From assembly GCA_015069605.1 (NCBI GenBank), contig SVII01000001.1:72359-136358 (forward strand): a DNA stretch of 64,000 bases. The letters run 5' to 3'. Below the pieces are notes generated by a model. The model was given only the letters and a program-made list of their open reading frames with translations. It made no database searches and was not told the DNA's origin. A program made the translations under genes and the position numbers. This document shows positions 20,559 through 30,496 of this stretch, in pieces. Every line of letters starts with the position of its first letter. The first letter of the stretch is position 1. Source of the DNA: Clostridiales bacterium (GTDB taxonomy: Bacteria; Bacillota; Clostridia; Christensenellales; Borkfalkiaceae).

Positions 20559-21041
20559 TTACACCTTTTCCAATAAATAATCGTATAACGTTCTGTAATA
20601 TTCCCCTAAATACTGCGGAGCAACCTCATCCGCCTTGAACATATTAAAACGCTCCGAGGCATTCGTGTACGTGTTCATATAATAATCTCGCACCGCATAG
20701 TAACGATCCGGGTACTCCAACGAATAGTCCACTTCGTATGGCGCGTCCGTCGCTTCCGTTTCCTCCACTTTTGTCGAGAAACGCAAATAAAACAACAACG
20801 CATCGCGCACCGCCTCCACTTCCTGCTCGTATTCCGCCCGCAATTTCGTCTGTATCAACGGCCACATATCCGAAAGCAAAGTACCGTTTTCCACCAAACG
20901 CTCCTTTTCCTTTTGCAAATTCTCTTGCAATTTCGCCGTCAGTCTGTTTTTATCCAACTGCGCTTCTTTCACCTGCAAAATTTGTTCTTCCGTCAATGCC
21001 GCGTATTGTTTATCGGTGTACGTGATAATATCAATTTCCAT
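20559..21041 (-). CDS. hypothetical protein, last gene of phage-head module
   Basis: 160-aa intact ORF co-oriented and compactly placed with head genes. Confidence 0.6.
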   Translation of the reverse strand: MEIDIITYTDKQYAALTEEQILQVKEAQLDKNRLTAKLQENLQKEKERLVENGTLLSDMWPLIQTKLRAEYEQEVEAVRDALLFYLRFSTKVEETEATDAPYEVDYSLEYPDRYYAVRDYYMNTYTNASERFNMFKADEVAPQYLGEYYRTLYDYLLEKV

Positions 21042-21097
21042 ATTCTCCTCCTAACCTTTATCGCGCCCCATTACGGTTCATTTTATCATTTAGACTT

Positions 21098-22459
21098 TTA
21101 AGCCGTGTATGAAATCGCCAACTTTCTAACGATCGCGCCCTTTTTCAAAGTGAAACGTAATGCAAAACTTTCTCCAACAAGCCCCATTCTAACCACTGCT
21201 TTCCCGTCAATAAATTTCACCGCTTTTTGCTTGACGGTTTGTCCATCGTCCACCTGAACAGTCATTTCACCTTCACCCTCAAAACACAACGACTTTAAGT
21301 TCTTTTTACCAACAACCCCAAAATCTAAACATTCCGTTTGAAAGCAATATTCCTCGCCGCCGTACAAATCGCCGTCGCAATCCACGTATTTCACTACCCC
21401 TTCCGCCACGCACATAGCGTATTGATCCGTCCTCGACAAGCCGTTGAGATAGGAACAAAAATACCCACTTTTACCATCTGCCGCAAGCACCAACGTCACC
21501 GCGCCTTTCACCTTGTCTGCATAGCGAATGAGCACTCGATCTCCTACGCACGCCGCGCCGCATTGTACCGAATACATCGGTTTGACGTTCAATTCCTGAC
21601 AAATTTTTTGCAATGTTTTTCCGTCGAATGTATACACCCCATCATCCGCAAGGAAAAACAGCTTTCCGCCGCACTCACAAACGGTTTCACCAAGGACATG
21701 CCCCCCTGCATACGCCAAGGGCACTTGTTTAAAATCACGCGCCGAACCAGCCGGAATTAATCTCGTGATACCATATTCGTAGAAAATGCAAATCTCGTTG
21801 CCGAGTTGTTTCATTGCGACAATCTTCCCCGCCGCTGATGGTAAATGTATCTTACCGCTGTCATCAATTGTACTTTCAAAATTTAACGTTTCCAATGGTT
21901 TGGAATACGCCACGGTAAATGGTTCGATTACAACAAATAAACGATCGTGAAACACACAATTTGCCAAACCCGCCTTCGTCAAAATCGATCGCGTGTATCC
22001 TCTATCAGGATCGTAACGTGTCACGCCAAGCCCACCGATAAACAGAGTTTCCACTTCCAAGTCCGCATTTATGACGCCAACAACGTTCGTTGCACCGCCA
22101 AACACCAACGTTTTCACAAACGCACCCGTTGTATGGTTGTATAAATAATACTTCCCATCCTCCAACATATACCCTAACTGATTGTTATATACTCCGTCCG
22201 AATGTTTTGTTCTATGCAAATAAAACGAACGCACTGCCGCGCTTTCCATTACATACGTTTTCTCATACGGAGTGAGATAATTTTTTAATCCCAACCCCGT
22301 TTTTATTGTTCCGTCCGCGCAATCGCAATTTCTCCCATCTACGCCAAACAGCGTACCCTTTTTATCCCTATCCACGAGGGAAAAATTCTCAAAACGCACT
22401 ACCCGTGTCCGCGCCGAACGTTTTATAGGTTGTTTTTTTACCCCGACCATTACGCCCAC
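21098..22459 (-). CDS. phage neck/hub-like protein, beta-propeller-like (P22 gp10-type by position; tentative)
   Basis: 453-aa repetitive beta-rich sequence (FHDRLFVV.., LFFLADDGVYTFDG); placed after capsid and adaptor genes. Confidence 0.45.
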   Translation of the reverse strand: MGVMVGVKKQPIKRSARTRVVRFENFSLVDRDKKGTLFGVDGRNCDCADGTIKTGLGLKNYLTPYEKTYVMESAAVRSFYLHRTKHSDGVYNNQLGYMLEDGKYYLYNHTTGAFVKTLVFGGATNVVGVINADLEVETLFIGGLGVTRYDPDRGYTRSILTKAGLANCVFHDRLFVVIEPFTVAYSKPLETLNFESTIDDSGKIHLPSAAGKIVAMKQLGNEICIFYEYGITRLIPAGSARDFKQVPLAYAGGHVLGETVCECGGKLFFLADDGVYTFDGKTLQKICQELNVKPMYSVQCGAACVGDRVLIRYADKVKGAVTLVLAADGKSGYFCSYLNGLSRTDQYAMCVAEGVVKYVDCDGDLYGGEEYCFQTECLDFGVVGKKNLKSLCFEGEGEMTVQVDDGQTVKQKAVKFIDGKAVVRMGLVGESFALRFTLKKGAIVRKLAISYTA

Positions 22460-22998
22460 CTTCTCGAACGCATCCTCTCACACGGTTTTGCGTGATACGC
22501 AGCTGCGATCGCCTCTTTGTATTTTTTATCCCATACCGCCGCGTCCTCAAACAAACAGGACGCCGTTGCATATTCCGCCGCCACCCCGTACGTAAACAAT
22601 CGTACCGAAGCCTGCAAAACGTAATCGCTAACCCCGTCGACATTTTTCTTATCCGGCGTGTACGTGTACGTAATTTTCACCTTACCTGCCTGCGTCTTTA
22701 CGTAATCAGGAAAGAGTTTGAATTTCACCGAATTTCCCCACTCATCCGTTACACGCAAAATTCGAACAACGGGTTTTGCCAAACGAGAAAACTCGATCGC
22801 ACCCGTTTCCGAGATCATCTCATCCTCTGCATACAAAGGCAGATAATCCAGTGCCAATTCATTTTCCACTATATTAAAACAATGTAAAAGCAACTCCGTT
22901 TTTTGTCCATCCGTACTTTCGCCGTTGACGTACGCTTGTACTTCTTCCTCAATCCCAAGCACCGTCGCCGCAGACAAAATAATTTCTTTTACCGTCAT
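22450..22998 (-). CDS. head-tail adaptor/connector-like phage protein
   Basis: Helical sequence MTVKEIILSAATVLGIEEEV... with GGAGG upstream, immediately after capsid gene. Confidence 0.5.
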   Translation of the reverse strand: MTVKEIILSAATVLGIEEEVQAYVNGESTDGQKTELLLHCFNIVENELALDYLPLYAEDEMISETGAIEFSRLAKPVVRILRVTDEWGNSVKFKLFPDYVKTQAGKVKITYTYTPDKKNVDGVSDYVLQASVRLFTYGVAAEYATASCLFEDAAVWDKKYKEAIAAAYHAKPCERMRSRRWA

Positions 22999-23036
22999 TT
23001 TTACCTCCTTTTCGCGTTGATCGCATATTTGTAAAA

Positions 23037-23074
23037 GGTACCCGTTATTACGGTTCAACGCGTACACGGGTACC
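23037..23074 (-). terminator. perfect 9-bp-stem hairpin directly after capsid gene (putative attenuator)
   Basis: GGTACCCGT (23037-23045) and ACGGGTACC (23066-23074) with 20-nt loop; minus strand continues TTTTAC. Confidence 0.55.
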
Positions 23075-23106
23075 CCAAACAACTATTTAGACGTCTTCAC
23101 TAAACA

Positions 23107-24282
23107 TTAAGATTCGGTAACGCCATAAATCTTACCCTGACCGCAAGGACGTTCGCAAATGAGTTCCGCATATTTCACAAGCGTCGCGGTATATACAGGT
23201 TTACCAGGCACCTGCTTCAAGATTTTACCGTCTTCGCCTTCCAACCATTGCCAATCGCAAAGCTGATGCAATTTGAAATCGTTGGTATTTAAGAAATACA
23301 TTGTTCCGTTCGTGCAAAATCTATCCGCAATAATGGGAATACCGTGGAAATCCAATGCTTTATAGCCGTGTACGTCCATCGTAGGAAGCGTAACCCCTGC
23401 CGTACGGAAAAATTTCACAATCGAACGTCTTACACCGGGGGAACAAAGAATAACGTTAATTTGACTGCCCGACGTTGCCTCGATTTCGTCGATTGCTTTT
23501 TGAATGATTTCTTCCGTAATCGCACCAAGATCCCCTTTCACATACGGCGTCATATATTGATTACTATTCTTTTCCACGCCGTAAAGATTGTCTACGTCCC
23601 CCGAAAATAATGCTTCAACGCCCGTGATTTCATTTCCCCAACAACCATGCATTGCCGCGTACGCGCCGATGGTAATCGCACCTTCGGGGATGGTAGGGCC
23701 GCCAAACGTAACCGTTCTATTCACTCTATCCACAGCAACTACTTTACGTTTTGTTGCCTCCTCAACGGGTCTTTTAAGCGCGTCGTAAAAATCTACTTCC
23801 ATGCCCTCGATCATCGCTCTAACCGTTTCAAAGGTAAATGTGTTATTTCCACCAACCGCAAGAACTCTACCGATCGTACCCGTACCGTCACTGTATAACA
23901 TTCTACCAAAGTTATACTGCGAATTCTTCAACAAAGACTCCATTTCTTCATTGAGAAGATTGACAAACGAACCTTCATTGTTCGCTGACGCGCGCAATGC
24001 TTTATCGGAAATTTCAATCGTGCCGTAAAGGTTCTTTAACGTCGCCACGAACTGCATGTAATTGCCATCCAACGCCTGAGGAAGATTCCCCGTTTCCGTA
24101 CCCGCGCCAATACCGCCGCTGATACCACTTTTAATCGTTTTTCTGATATCTTTTCCCACCACGTTAGACGTAGTCTGTTGAATCATCGCCATCAAAGGGT
24201 TTGTTTTCATATTTAACGCGTCTTTCACCGCGTCAAGATAATAAGATTTCAATACGCTATCTGCTGTTTGCACTGTTACCAT
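23107..24282 (-). CDS. phage major capsid protein-like
   Basis: 391-aa ORF (NLYGTIEISDKALRASANNEGSFVNLLNEEMESLLKNSQYNFGRMLYSDGTG...) of phage coat type, between scaffold-like and adaptor-like genes. Confidence 0.75.
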   Translation of the reverse strand: MVTVQTADSVLKSYYLDAVKDALNMKTNPLMAMIQQTTSNVVGKDIRKTIKSGISGGIGAGTETGNLPQALDGNYMQFVATLKNLYGTIEISDKALRASANNEGSFVNLLNEEMESLLKNSQYNFGRMLYSDGTGTIGRVLAVGGNNTFTFETVRAMIEGMEVDFYDALKRPVEEATKRKVVAVDRVNRTVTFGGPTIPEGAITIGAYAAMHGCWGNEITGVEALFSGDVDNLYGVEKNSNQYMTPYVKGDLGAITEEIIQKAIDEIEATSGSQINVILCSPGVRRSIVKFFRTAGVTLPTMDVHGYKALDFHGIPIIADRFCTNGTMYFLNTNDFKLHQLCDWQWLEGEDGKILKQVPGKPVYTATLVKYAELICERPCGQGKIYGVTES

Positions 24283-24296
24283 AAATTAATTTCTCC

Positions 24297-25142
24297 TCAC
24301 ATTTGATTATTTGATTTAAAAAATCGAAGTGCCATATCCCCTGCATCTAAAATAGATTTTGCTTTTAACGGAGGCGTAGTCACCACGCCGCTGCCCGCAA
24401 ACGTTACGGGCGCGCCCGTTTTTCCAATCGACGCAAGATATTCTCCAATGATACGCAACCTCGTTTGTTCGTCACAGCTCACCTTTTGATACAGTTCTTC
24501 GGACGAAAGCGCCGTTTCTCCCTTTTCTGCAAACGTACGGACGCCCTCTCCCTGCGTGTTCGTGAAATGGTTTTCACTCGCGTCCTTCGCTTCCGCTTTC
24601 GCCTTCAAACTGCTTTCTTGGGTTGCCGCAACCGTATTTTCACCAACTTCCTTTTCGTTTTCCGAAGATTTTGCATCCACAGCTACAGCCGTTTCCTCTT
24701 CGGACGAACACTCGTTAGCGCCGCTTTCCGCCTTTTGAGCGTAAGCCTCTTCTTTTGTTTCCTCTGCGGGTTCATCCACTTTCGCCTGCGTTTCCACGTT
24801 TCGATTGTTTTCCATATCAAACACAAAACTATCAAACTGCTTCGCCGCCGCCTTTCTCGCCTGCGCATTCTTACGGAGCTTTTCCGCCCCCAACTCACCC
24901 AAACGAGCCTTTTCCATTTCCGAATTTTCCGCCTGCCGTTCCAATTCTTTCAAACGCTGACTTCGTCTTGTAAACTCCGCCTGCAAAGAACTGTAAGCCC
25001 TCGCAAGGGCGTCTACGTCCTTAAACTTCCCCAAAACCGCCGAGGCATCTTCCTTGCGCGCTACCTCTTTCGCCGCATTTTCTACCGTCTCCGTCGCCTC
25101 CGTTGTTTCCGTTTCCGCGTAAACGTTCTCCTTTTCGATCAT
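24297..25142 (-). CDS. phage scaffold-like protein
   Basis: Highly charged coiled-coil-rich Glu/Lys/Ala protein between portal and capsid genes. Confidence 0.6.
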   Translation of the reverse strand: MIEKENVYAETETTEATETVENAAKEVARKEDASAVLGKFKDVDALARAYSSLQAEFTRRSQRLKELERQAENSEMEKARLGELGAEKLRKNAQARKAAAKQFDSFVFDMENNRNVETQAKVDEPAEETKEEAYAQKAESGANECSSEEETAVAVDAKSSENEKEVGENTVAATQESSLKAKAEAKDASENHFTNTQGEGVRTFAEKGETALSSEELYQKVSCDEQTRLRIIGEYLASIGKTGAPVTFAGSGVVTTPPLKAKSILDAGDMALRFFKSNNQM

Positions 25143-25167
25143 ACTTTCTTTCCTCCTATTCTCTCTT

Positions 25168-27054
25168 TTACATTTCCTGTTGTGTTTTCAAAGCCTTTTT
25201 ATGCGCTTTGATGTGAGCCATAAAACGTTTTTTGATTTCCTCTTTATTACGACTTCTCTTAAATTCCGCAGACAAAAGGAATCGAATATGCTCGGAAACG
25301 TGTAAATCGTGGTCGTCGTATTCATCCACCTGCATATCCGCTTCCTTCATATCCAAATTCTCCTCACCTGCTTTCGCGATATGTAACGAAGAAATATCCT
25401 TCGCGTTTTCATAGCTACCAAACCCAAACGCTTCCAAAATACGGTTTTTACTTTCCGCCGTCAATTTTCCATCGTCGTTTGTCAATACGCCAGCTTCAAA
25501 CAATCTTAACAGCGTCGCCTTTTTCTCCGCAGGCGTGGACGTTTCTTGCGATTCAAACTGAATATCGTTCACCGACAAATTTTTCGCATTGAAATAATAC
25601 GCCTGCGCACGTTTGTTTTCCCCCGTCAGCGTCATCAATCTCGCCGTTCCCGCAAATTGACGATACAATCGCAAAATCTGTCTGCCAACCTCTTTCATCG
25701 CTCTTTCAATACTGCAAACGGTAGCCGACAATCTCGACTCGTCCTGCGAAAGCAACAACTGTAACCCCGTCGCGCTAGTGACGCGCATTGGACTGGAATT
25801 TTGCGACAACTCGCTAACACCGCTAATCAACGCAAACTCGTTTTCCAACCATTCTTCCTCATCCTTAAACTCGCTGGGTACGTTACCGCAATCGAGCATT
25901 TCAGGCGCTTTTCCACCCTGTCTATACACAAGAATTTTCCCTGGCAACAAACCTTCTTCCGCCAACTCGTCCGTATCCACCGAACCGTCCTCCACCGTCA
26001 ACACCCCCATCGACAAACGATTCAAAAATTCGTGTTTTCTGTTACGAACGGCATTGTACGCACGCTGCACGGGAATCAAACGATCGACAACGCTGCTCGC
26101 AAAAAACGCACCGGGCAAACGCAAGCAATCCTGTTTCACAAAAGGCAACCCTCTCACGCCGCGTTCCTCGTTGATAAAGGGCAACGGCCCGCGATAAAGT
26201 AATTTTCCACCTGCAACAATTTCCAATCTCCCATCAGGATTTTGCGAATCAGGACGAGTATAACGCTCGATTAAAATCTCACTGTCCTTTACCACCGTCG
26301 ATTTCATACCGCCAAACTCCGAAGGCAGCTTCGCCGCCGACGGTTCACTGTACCCAAAAGACGAAGGAATTTCTCTACCGGGCAACGCCACGCCAAATCT
26401 TTCAAAAATATACCCAACCGACACCGCTTGCGCGTGAATAATACTCGTCACCGCTTCCATATCCTCTGCGTTTAAACGATCAGGAAATATCTCAAACGGC
26501 GACACAGCGGTAACCTGAGTTTCTCCCTCATACACAGGCTCACCAGCCTCGTCAACGCATACCTGCCTGCCACCTTTCTCATCCCAAACGATTTTATAAA
26601 AGGCACTGCCGCACGTTTCCGACCAAATCGTAGCCTTGGAAACCGTCTGTGCGAAATCGATACGTTCCAACGCGTATTTCAAAACGCCCGTCGCAAGTTT
26701 CGCCGCTTGCAAATCCCCATCCTCATCGGAAAACGCACGCACTTTGAGTTCGGGTTTCATCTTTTCCAACTTCGCAATTCTAGAATCGATGGTTGGCGCG
26801 ATATGGTTAAACACTCTTCTCGCCTGCCAGTAAAAACGCTTATCCTCCTCTACAATCCCCCCAAACGGAGAAATATCACAATACTGATTTCCGCTGAAAA
26901 AGTTGATATTCAATAACCAACCGTTTTCCACCGCGCGCCTTTCTTCTCTGCGTTGCAAATAATCCTCCGTCACCTCTTTTGCAAGTTTTTCTTCCTCTCT
27001 CTGTTTGGCTTTTTCCTGTTCTTCTCTTGTCATTTTTTCCTCAAAAAGCTCCAT
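25168..27054 (-). CDS. phage portal protein (podoviral/P22-like type)
   Basis: NHIAPTIDSRIAKLEKMKPELKV..., VSPFEIFPD, RVTSATGLQLLLSQDESRLS; position after terminase. Confidence 0.8.
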   Translation of the reverse strand: MELFEEKMTREEQEKAKQREEEKLAKEVTEDYLQRREERRAVENGWLLNINFFSGNQYCDISPFGGIVEEDKRFYWQARRVFNHIAPTIDSRIAKLEKMKPELKVRAFSDEDGDLQAAKLATGVLKYALERIDFAQTVSKATIWSETCGSAFYKIVWDEKGGRQVCVDEAGEPVYEGETQVTAVSPFEIFPDRLNAEDMEAVTSIIHAQAVSVGYIFERFGVALPGREIPSSFGYSEPSAAKLPSEFGGMKSTVVKDSEILIERYTRPDSQNPDGRLEIVAGGKLLYRGPLPFINEERGVRGLPFVKQDCLRLPGAFFASSVVDRLIPVQRAYNAVRNRKHEFLNRLSMGVLTVEDGSVDTDELAEEGLLPGKILVYRQGGKAPEMLDCGNVPSEFKDEEEWLENEFALISGVSELSQNSSPMRVTSATGLQLLLSQDESRLSATVCSIERAMKEVGRQILRLYRQFAGTARLMTLTGENKRAQAYYFNAKNLSVNDIQFESQETSTPAEKKATLLRLFEAGVLTNDDGKLTAESKNRILEAFGFGSYENAKDISSLHIAKAGEENLDMKEADMQVDEYDDHDLHVSEHIRFLLSAEFKRSRNKEEIKKRFMAHIKAHKKALKTQQEM

Positions 27055-27070
27055 TCCTATCTCCTTTCGC

Positions 27071-27448
27071 CTATTTCTTTTTCGTGCGTTTCACCGCCGC
27101 GCCCGTCTTTGCTTTTACTGTCTTCTTCCGTTCTTCCTTTTCAACGCCTGCCTTACTTTCTTCCAACGCCGCCAGCAGCCTTACGCGTTCTTTTTCAAGT
27201 TCCTCATCCGTCCAAGCCCCGTATTCGTCATTGCCTTCGTTCGCGAGTAGCATCTGCACCGCTTTAAGATCGGGCGGCACGTCCTTTTTCGTCTTTTTAC
27301 GCTTCGTCAGCTTCAATTCCCCATCCACTTCCGCGTATTCTTCCGTGACTTCCGCCACCTGATACCCAAGCGCCACTTTCAAGAGCGCGTCGTTGATTTT
27401 TTCATCCGTCTTCTCTTTCTTTTTTTCGTTTCTTTTTTTCTCGGCCAT
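27071..27448 (-). CDS. small phage protein, terminase-small-subunit-like (tentative)
   Basis: Lys/Glu-rich with VPPDLKAVQMLLANE...WTDEELEKERVRLL motif; next to the large terminase gene. Confidence 0.45.
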   Translation of the reverse strand: MAEKKRNEKKKEKTDEKINDALLKVALGYQVAEVTEEYAEVDGELKLTKRKKTKKDVPPDLKAVQMLLANEGNDEYGAWTDEELEKERVRLLAALEESKAGVEKEERKKTVKAKTGAAVKRTKKK

Positions 27449-27522
27449 GCCTCTTCTTCACCTCTCTCTTTTTTCACTCAACGCATACCTACCCCCTTCC
27501 TTTGAAATAGTTACCCGAAAAT

Positions 27523-28959
27523 TCAGAATTTGATGTTGCCTTGTTTTAACCTTCTTAAACGTTTCTCTTTATCCCGCTGAATTTCCGATTTTGCGCCACT
27601 GCCAAGCGAGCCTTTCGGTCTTGTCATTAAATAATACCGCATCTCATCCAAACTGTGATCATCCGCCTTTCGCGGCGCGTCGCCGCTGCCCCAATAATAT
27701 CCTTTCAACTCCCGAATTAGGTTTACACAACTTTTGAAAATGTAAATATTCGGCAAACCGTTTTTTTGGTTTAAGTAACTCTTGACTCGCGATATACCCG
27801 AAAACAAATCCTTTTCCACGTCGGGATTGACCAAAATCCCCCGTTCGTAAAACAACTCCACAACACTCTTCACACCCGAAAGTGTCCGCTGCTTCGCCGC
27901 GCTGTCAATCAAAGCGCAAATCCTTCCCCTCGAATCCGTTTTCCAACGCAACCTCTCGCAAATCCGCTTAATTGCGTCCGCATGGTAATCAATGTCCCTT
28001 CCTGCCTCAAAGTGTTCATAGACCACGTACACGTTATCGTCAAAATCCACCGCGTACCAATGCGCCGACAAGGGATTGTTCAGTCCTGGGTCAATGGAAA
28101 TGGTATCCTGCCATTCCATAGGTACGTCAAACGGCTCAATCACGTGTATTCCCTCGTCAAATTCCGGATATACCAACCCCTCTGCCGCCGACGCAAACCT
28201 ACCGTATCGCCGAGCCTGCAACGTCCGCTCGTCCATACTGCCCTCCAAGAGCAAAATTTCCTTTTCGTCCAGATAGGGATTATCACTCCATTCCACGAAC
28301 TCATACCACACTTCAGGGTCATTCCGTCTATTGATAAAAATCTCGTTATACACAAACGTCAACCCTTTCAGCGGCGTCATCGTTCCAAACACGTCTCCGC
28401 GCCTATCCATAACACGCATACGGCATTCCCGATAAATATCCTCAGGCGGTTCTTCGTCAAACCACACAAAATCCAACGACGCGCCCTGAAATTTTTCTCG
28501 CCCTTGATCGCAACTTTTAAATCCAATCACCGAGCTCCCACCCAAAGCATTTTTCACACGGATAAAATCAATAATCCCGCTTTCAGGAGAATCCTTTCTA
28601 CCGCTGAGCATCACAATTTCCTCAATCCAATCCCGACGTAAATACCGCAAAATCTTCTTTTGTGCCACGTCGCGCTGTACCTGCAAGGATAGCGATACCA
28701 CCCAGCCACACACGTCTTGCCGATTTTCACGGTACGGATGAATCCCACGAGCCATATACACACACTCCACCGCGCCGCATTCCGTTTTCCCCGAACGGTT
28801 TCCGCCGAATACCCAACGGTTACGCTTTGGACATTTATGAAACGCCAACTGTTTTTCGTGTTTGACTTCGCCCGTGTTGTACGCCGCCAAATGATCGTTT
28901 TCTCTTCTACGCCGCAGTTCCGTTTCGATTTTATATAACTTTTCTACAATTTCTCTCAT
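27523..28959 (-). CDS. phage terminase large subunit
   Basis: FGGNRSGKTECG Walker A, LDFVWFDEEPPEDIYRE Walker B, nuclease-domain Asp motifs (SIDPGLNNPLSAHW). Confidence 0.9.
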   Translation of the reverse strand: MREIVEKLYKIETELRRRRENDHLAAYNTGEVKHEKQLAFHKCPKRNRWVFGGNRSGKTECGAVECVYMARGIHPYRENRQDVCGWVVSLSLQVQRDVAQKKILRYLRRDWIEEIVMLSGRKDSPESGIIDFIRVKNALGGSSVIGFKSCDQGREKFQGASLDFVWFDEEPPEDIYRECRMRVMDRRGDVFGTMTPLKGLTFVYNEIFINRRNDPEVWYEFVEWSDNPYLDEKEILLLEGSMDERTLQARRYGRFASAAEGLVYPEFDEGIHVIEPFDVPMEWQDTISIDPGLNNPLSAHWYAVDFDDNVYVVYEHFEAGRDIDYHADAIKRICERLRWKTDSRGRICALIDSAAKQRTLSGVKSVVELFYERGILVNPDVEKDLFSGISRVKSYLNQKNGLPNIYIFKSCVNLIRELKGYYWGSGDAPRKADDHSLDEMRYYLMTRPKGSLGSGAKSEIQRDKEKRLRRLKQGNIKF

Positions 28960-29118
28960 AAAATTTTAAAATCTCCCACAACACGTCCCCACAACTTCTT
29001 TATAATAGCTTATGTCGCTTTCATCAGCGCCCGCCGTTGCCAAATGCAACAACACACAACGAATACCACAAAAAACTTAGGCAACCACCTTTGACCTCTT
29101 TTCTTAAAGAATTACGCT

Positions 29119-29871
29119 ATGAAAAATTTCAAACTCACTCTTTTTACGTTTATACAAATCCTATTACTGTTGCTTTTGTGCGCACGCCCAACCGCTCTTT
29201 CCAACGCTTTCGACGTTCGATTTGCGCTCGCGGACACTGTTACCGCACAACCGACCGCAGGTTCGTACGCCTGTATTCTTTCGGATACGACGTATTTCTA
29301 TTCCGCGCCCGATCTTCGTCGCGGCGTGTTCGTCCTACCCAAAACCTACTACGTCAAACTGCTTTCCTACGACAGCGATTTTTGCAAGATCGAATACCTC
29401 TACGACGATAACGATTGCCGTAAACTCATCGGCTACGCCCAAACGGATAAACTCACGTTCGTGGATTATATCCCAAACCGCCCGTACTTGTACTACCTTT
29501 TCGACGTACAATATTACATAGACGATACCGCACCGAGCGACTCTTCCTTTTTAAACCAGCTCACCGTCACCTGCGTGTATTACGGCGATTATAAAATCGG
29601 TTCAGAAACCTATTGTTACGTTTTGCGCGGCGAGTCTTTCGGCTATATTCCAAAACCCTCAACCCTTATCTACGAAGAAAACACGGAATACGCCGACCGT
29701 TTCCTATCCACCCTTCCCGACACGCCCACGCAATCCACGCCTTTAGAAGAAGAAAAAAGTTCCTCTCCTGCGCAGATTGCCATTCTCATTACGCTGTGCC
29801 TGCTTGTCCCCATTCTCGCCGCGCTCATCTTAAAACCGCCCCACCGTCCCCCTTACGAAACCAACGAATAG
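29119..29871 (+). CDS. secreted/membrane protein with SH3-like region and C-terminal TM
   Basis: N-terminal signal peptide, C-terminal TM (IAILITLCLLVPILAALIL), GESFGYIPKPS segment. Confidence 0.6.
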   Translation: MKNFKLTLFTFIQILLLLLLCARPTALSNAFDVRFALADTVTAQPTAGSYACILSDTTYFYSAPDLRRGVFVLPKTYYVKLLSYDSDFCKIEYLYDDNDCRKLIGYAQTDKLTFVDYIPNRPYLYYLFDVQYYIDDTAPSDSSFLNQLTVTCVYYGDYKIGSETYCYVLRGESFGYIPKPSTLIYEENTEYADRFLSTLPDTPTQSTPLEEEKSSSPAQIAILITLCLLVPILAALILKPPHRPPYETNE

Positions 29872-29872
29872 C

Positions 29873-30388
29873 TCAGCGTATCCAACGCCGCTCGTCCTGC
29901 GACACCTTTCGATCCTTCCCCTCGTGAACAAACGTATGTATCTTTGCAAAAATCTCCAAAGTGGCGTAATCACGTAAATAGATATCCTCAGTAATCCCCG
30001 CGCTTTTCAGCATAGCCCCTACTTTTTCGGACAATCGTTGCTGACGTCGAAAATACGCACGCTCTCCTCTCGCGGAATCCACCAAAGGATTTTTCTCCGA
30101 AGTAAACCGAAATTTCTTAATCTTTCGCTTTTTTCCAAAATATCGAATGGAAACCAACGTCCTCTCCACGTCGTCCAACCTTGCCAATACCTCTTCAATT
30201 TTCCCTTTCAGCCATTCCAGCTTTCGTTTACGGAGAATTTCCTCCGCCAGATATTCCGCCAACTTTTCCGTCGAAAGCGAACTGTCATACGATAACAACG
30301 CCTTATTTTTAATATGTTCCGCGTAATCCTCGCCAACCGTTTTCAACATCGGATACGCATACAGCACCACTTTTGTATAATTCTCCAA
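29873..30388 (-). CDS. ArpU/RinA-like phage transcriptional regulator (sigma region-4-like; tentative)
   Basis: DVERTLVSIRYFGKKRKIKKF...ERAYFRRQQRLSEKVGAMLKS resembles the HTH of late-gene activators; upstream of head genes. Confidence 0.45.
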   Translation of the reverse strand: MENYTKVVLYAYPMLKTVGEDYAEHIKNKALLSYDSSLSTEKLAEYLAEEILRKRKLEWLKGKIEEVLARLDDVERTLVSIRYFGKKRKIKKFRFTSEKNPLVDSARGERAYFRRQQRLSEKVGAMLKSAGITEDIYLRDYATLEIFAKIHTFVHEGKDRKVSQDERRWIR

Positions 30389-30496
30389 AAAAACTCACCT
30401 CCCGATCGCCACACTGCTTGCCGAAGCGACGCGCTTATTATTACATTAGCTCCCATTTTTTGCAAGAGATTTATGCCAACTTTTTGTGAAAATACA

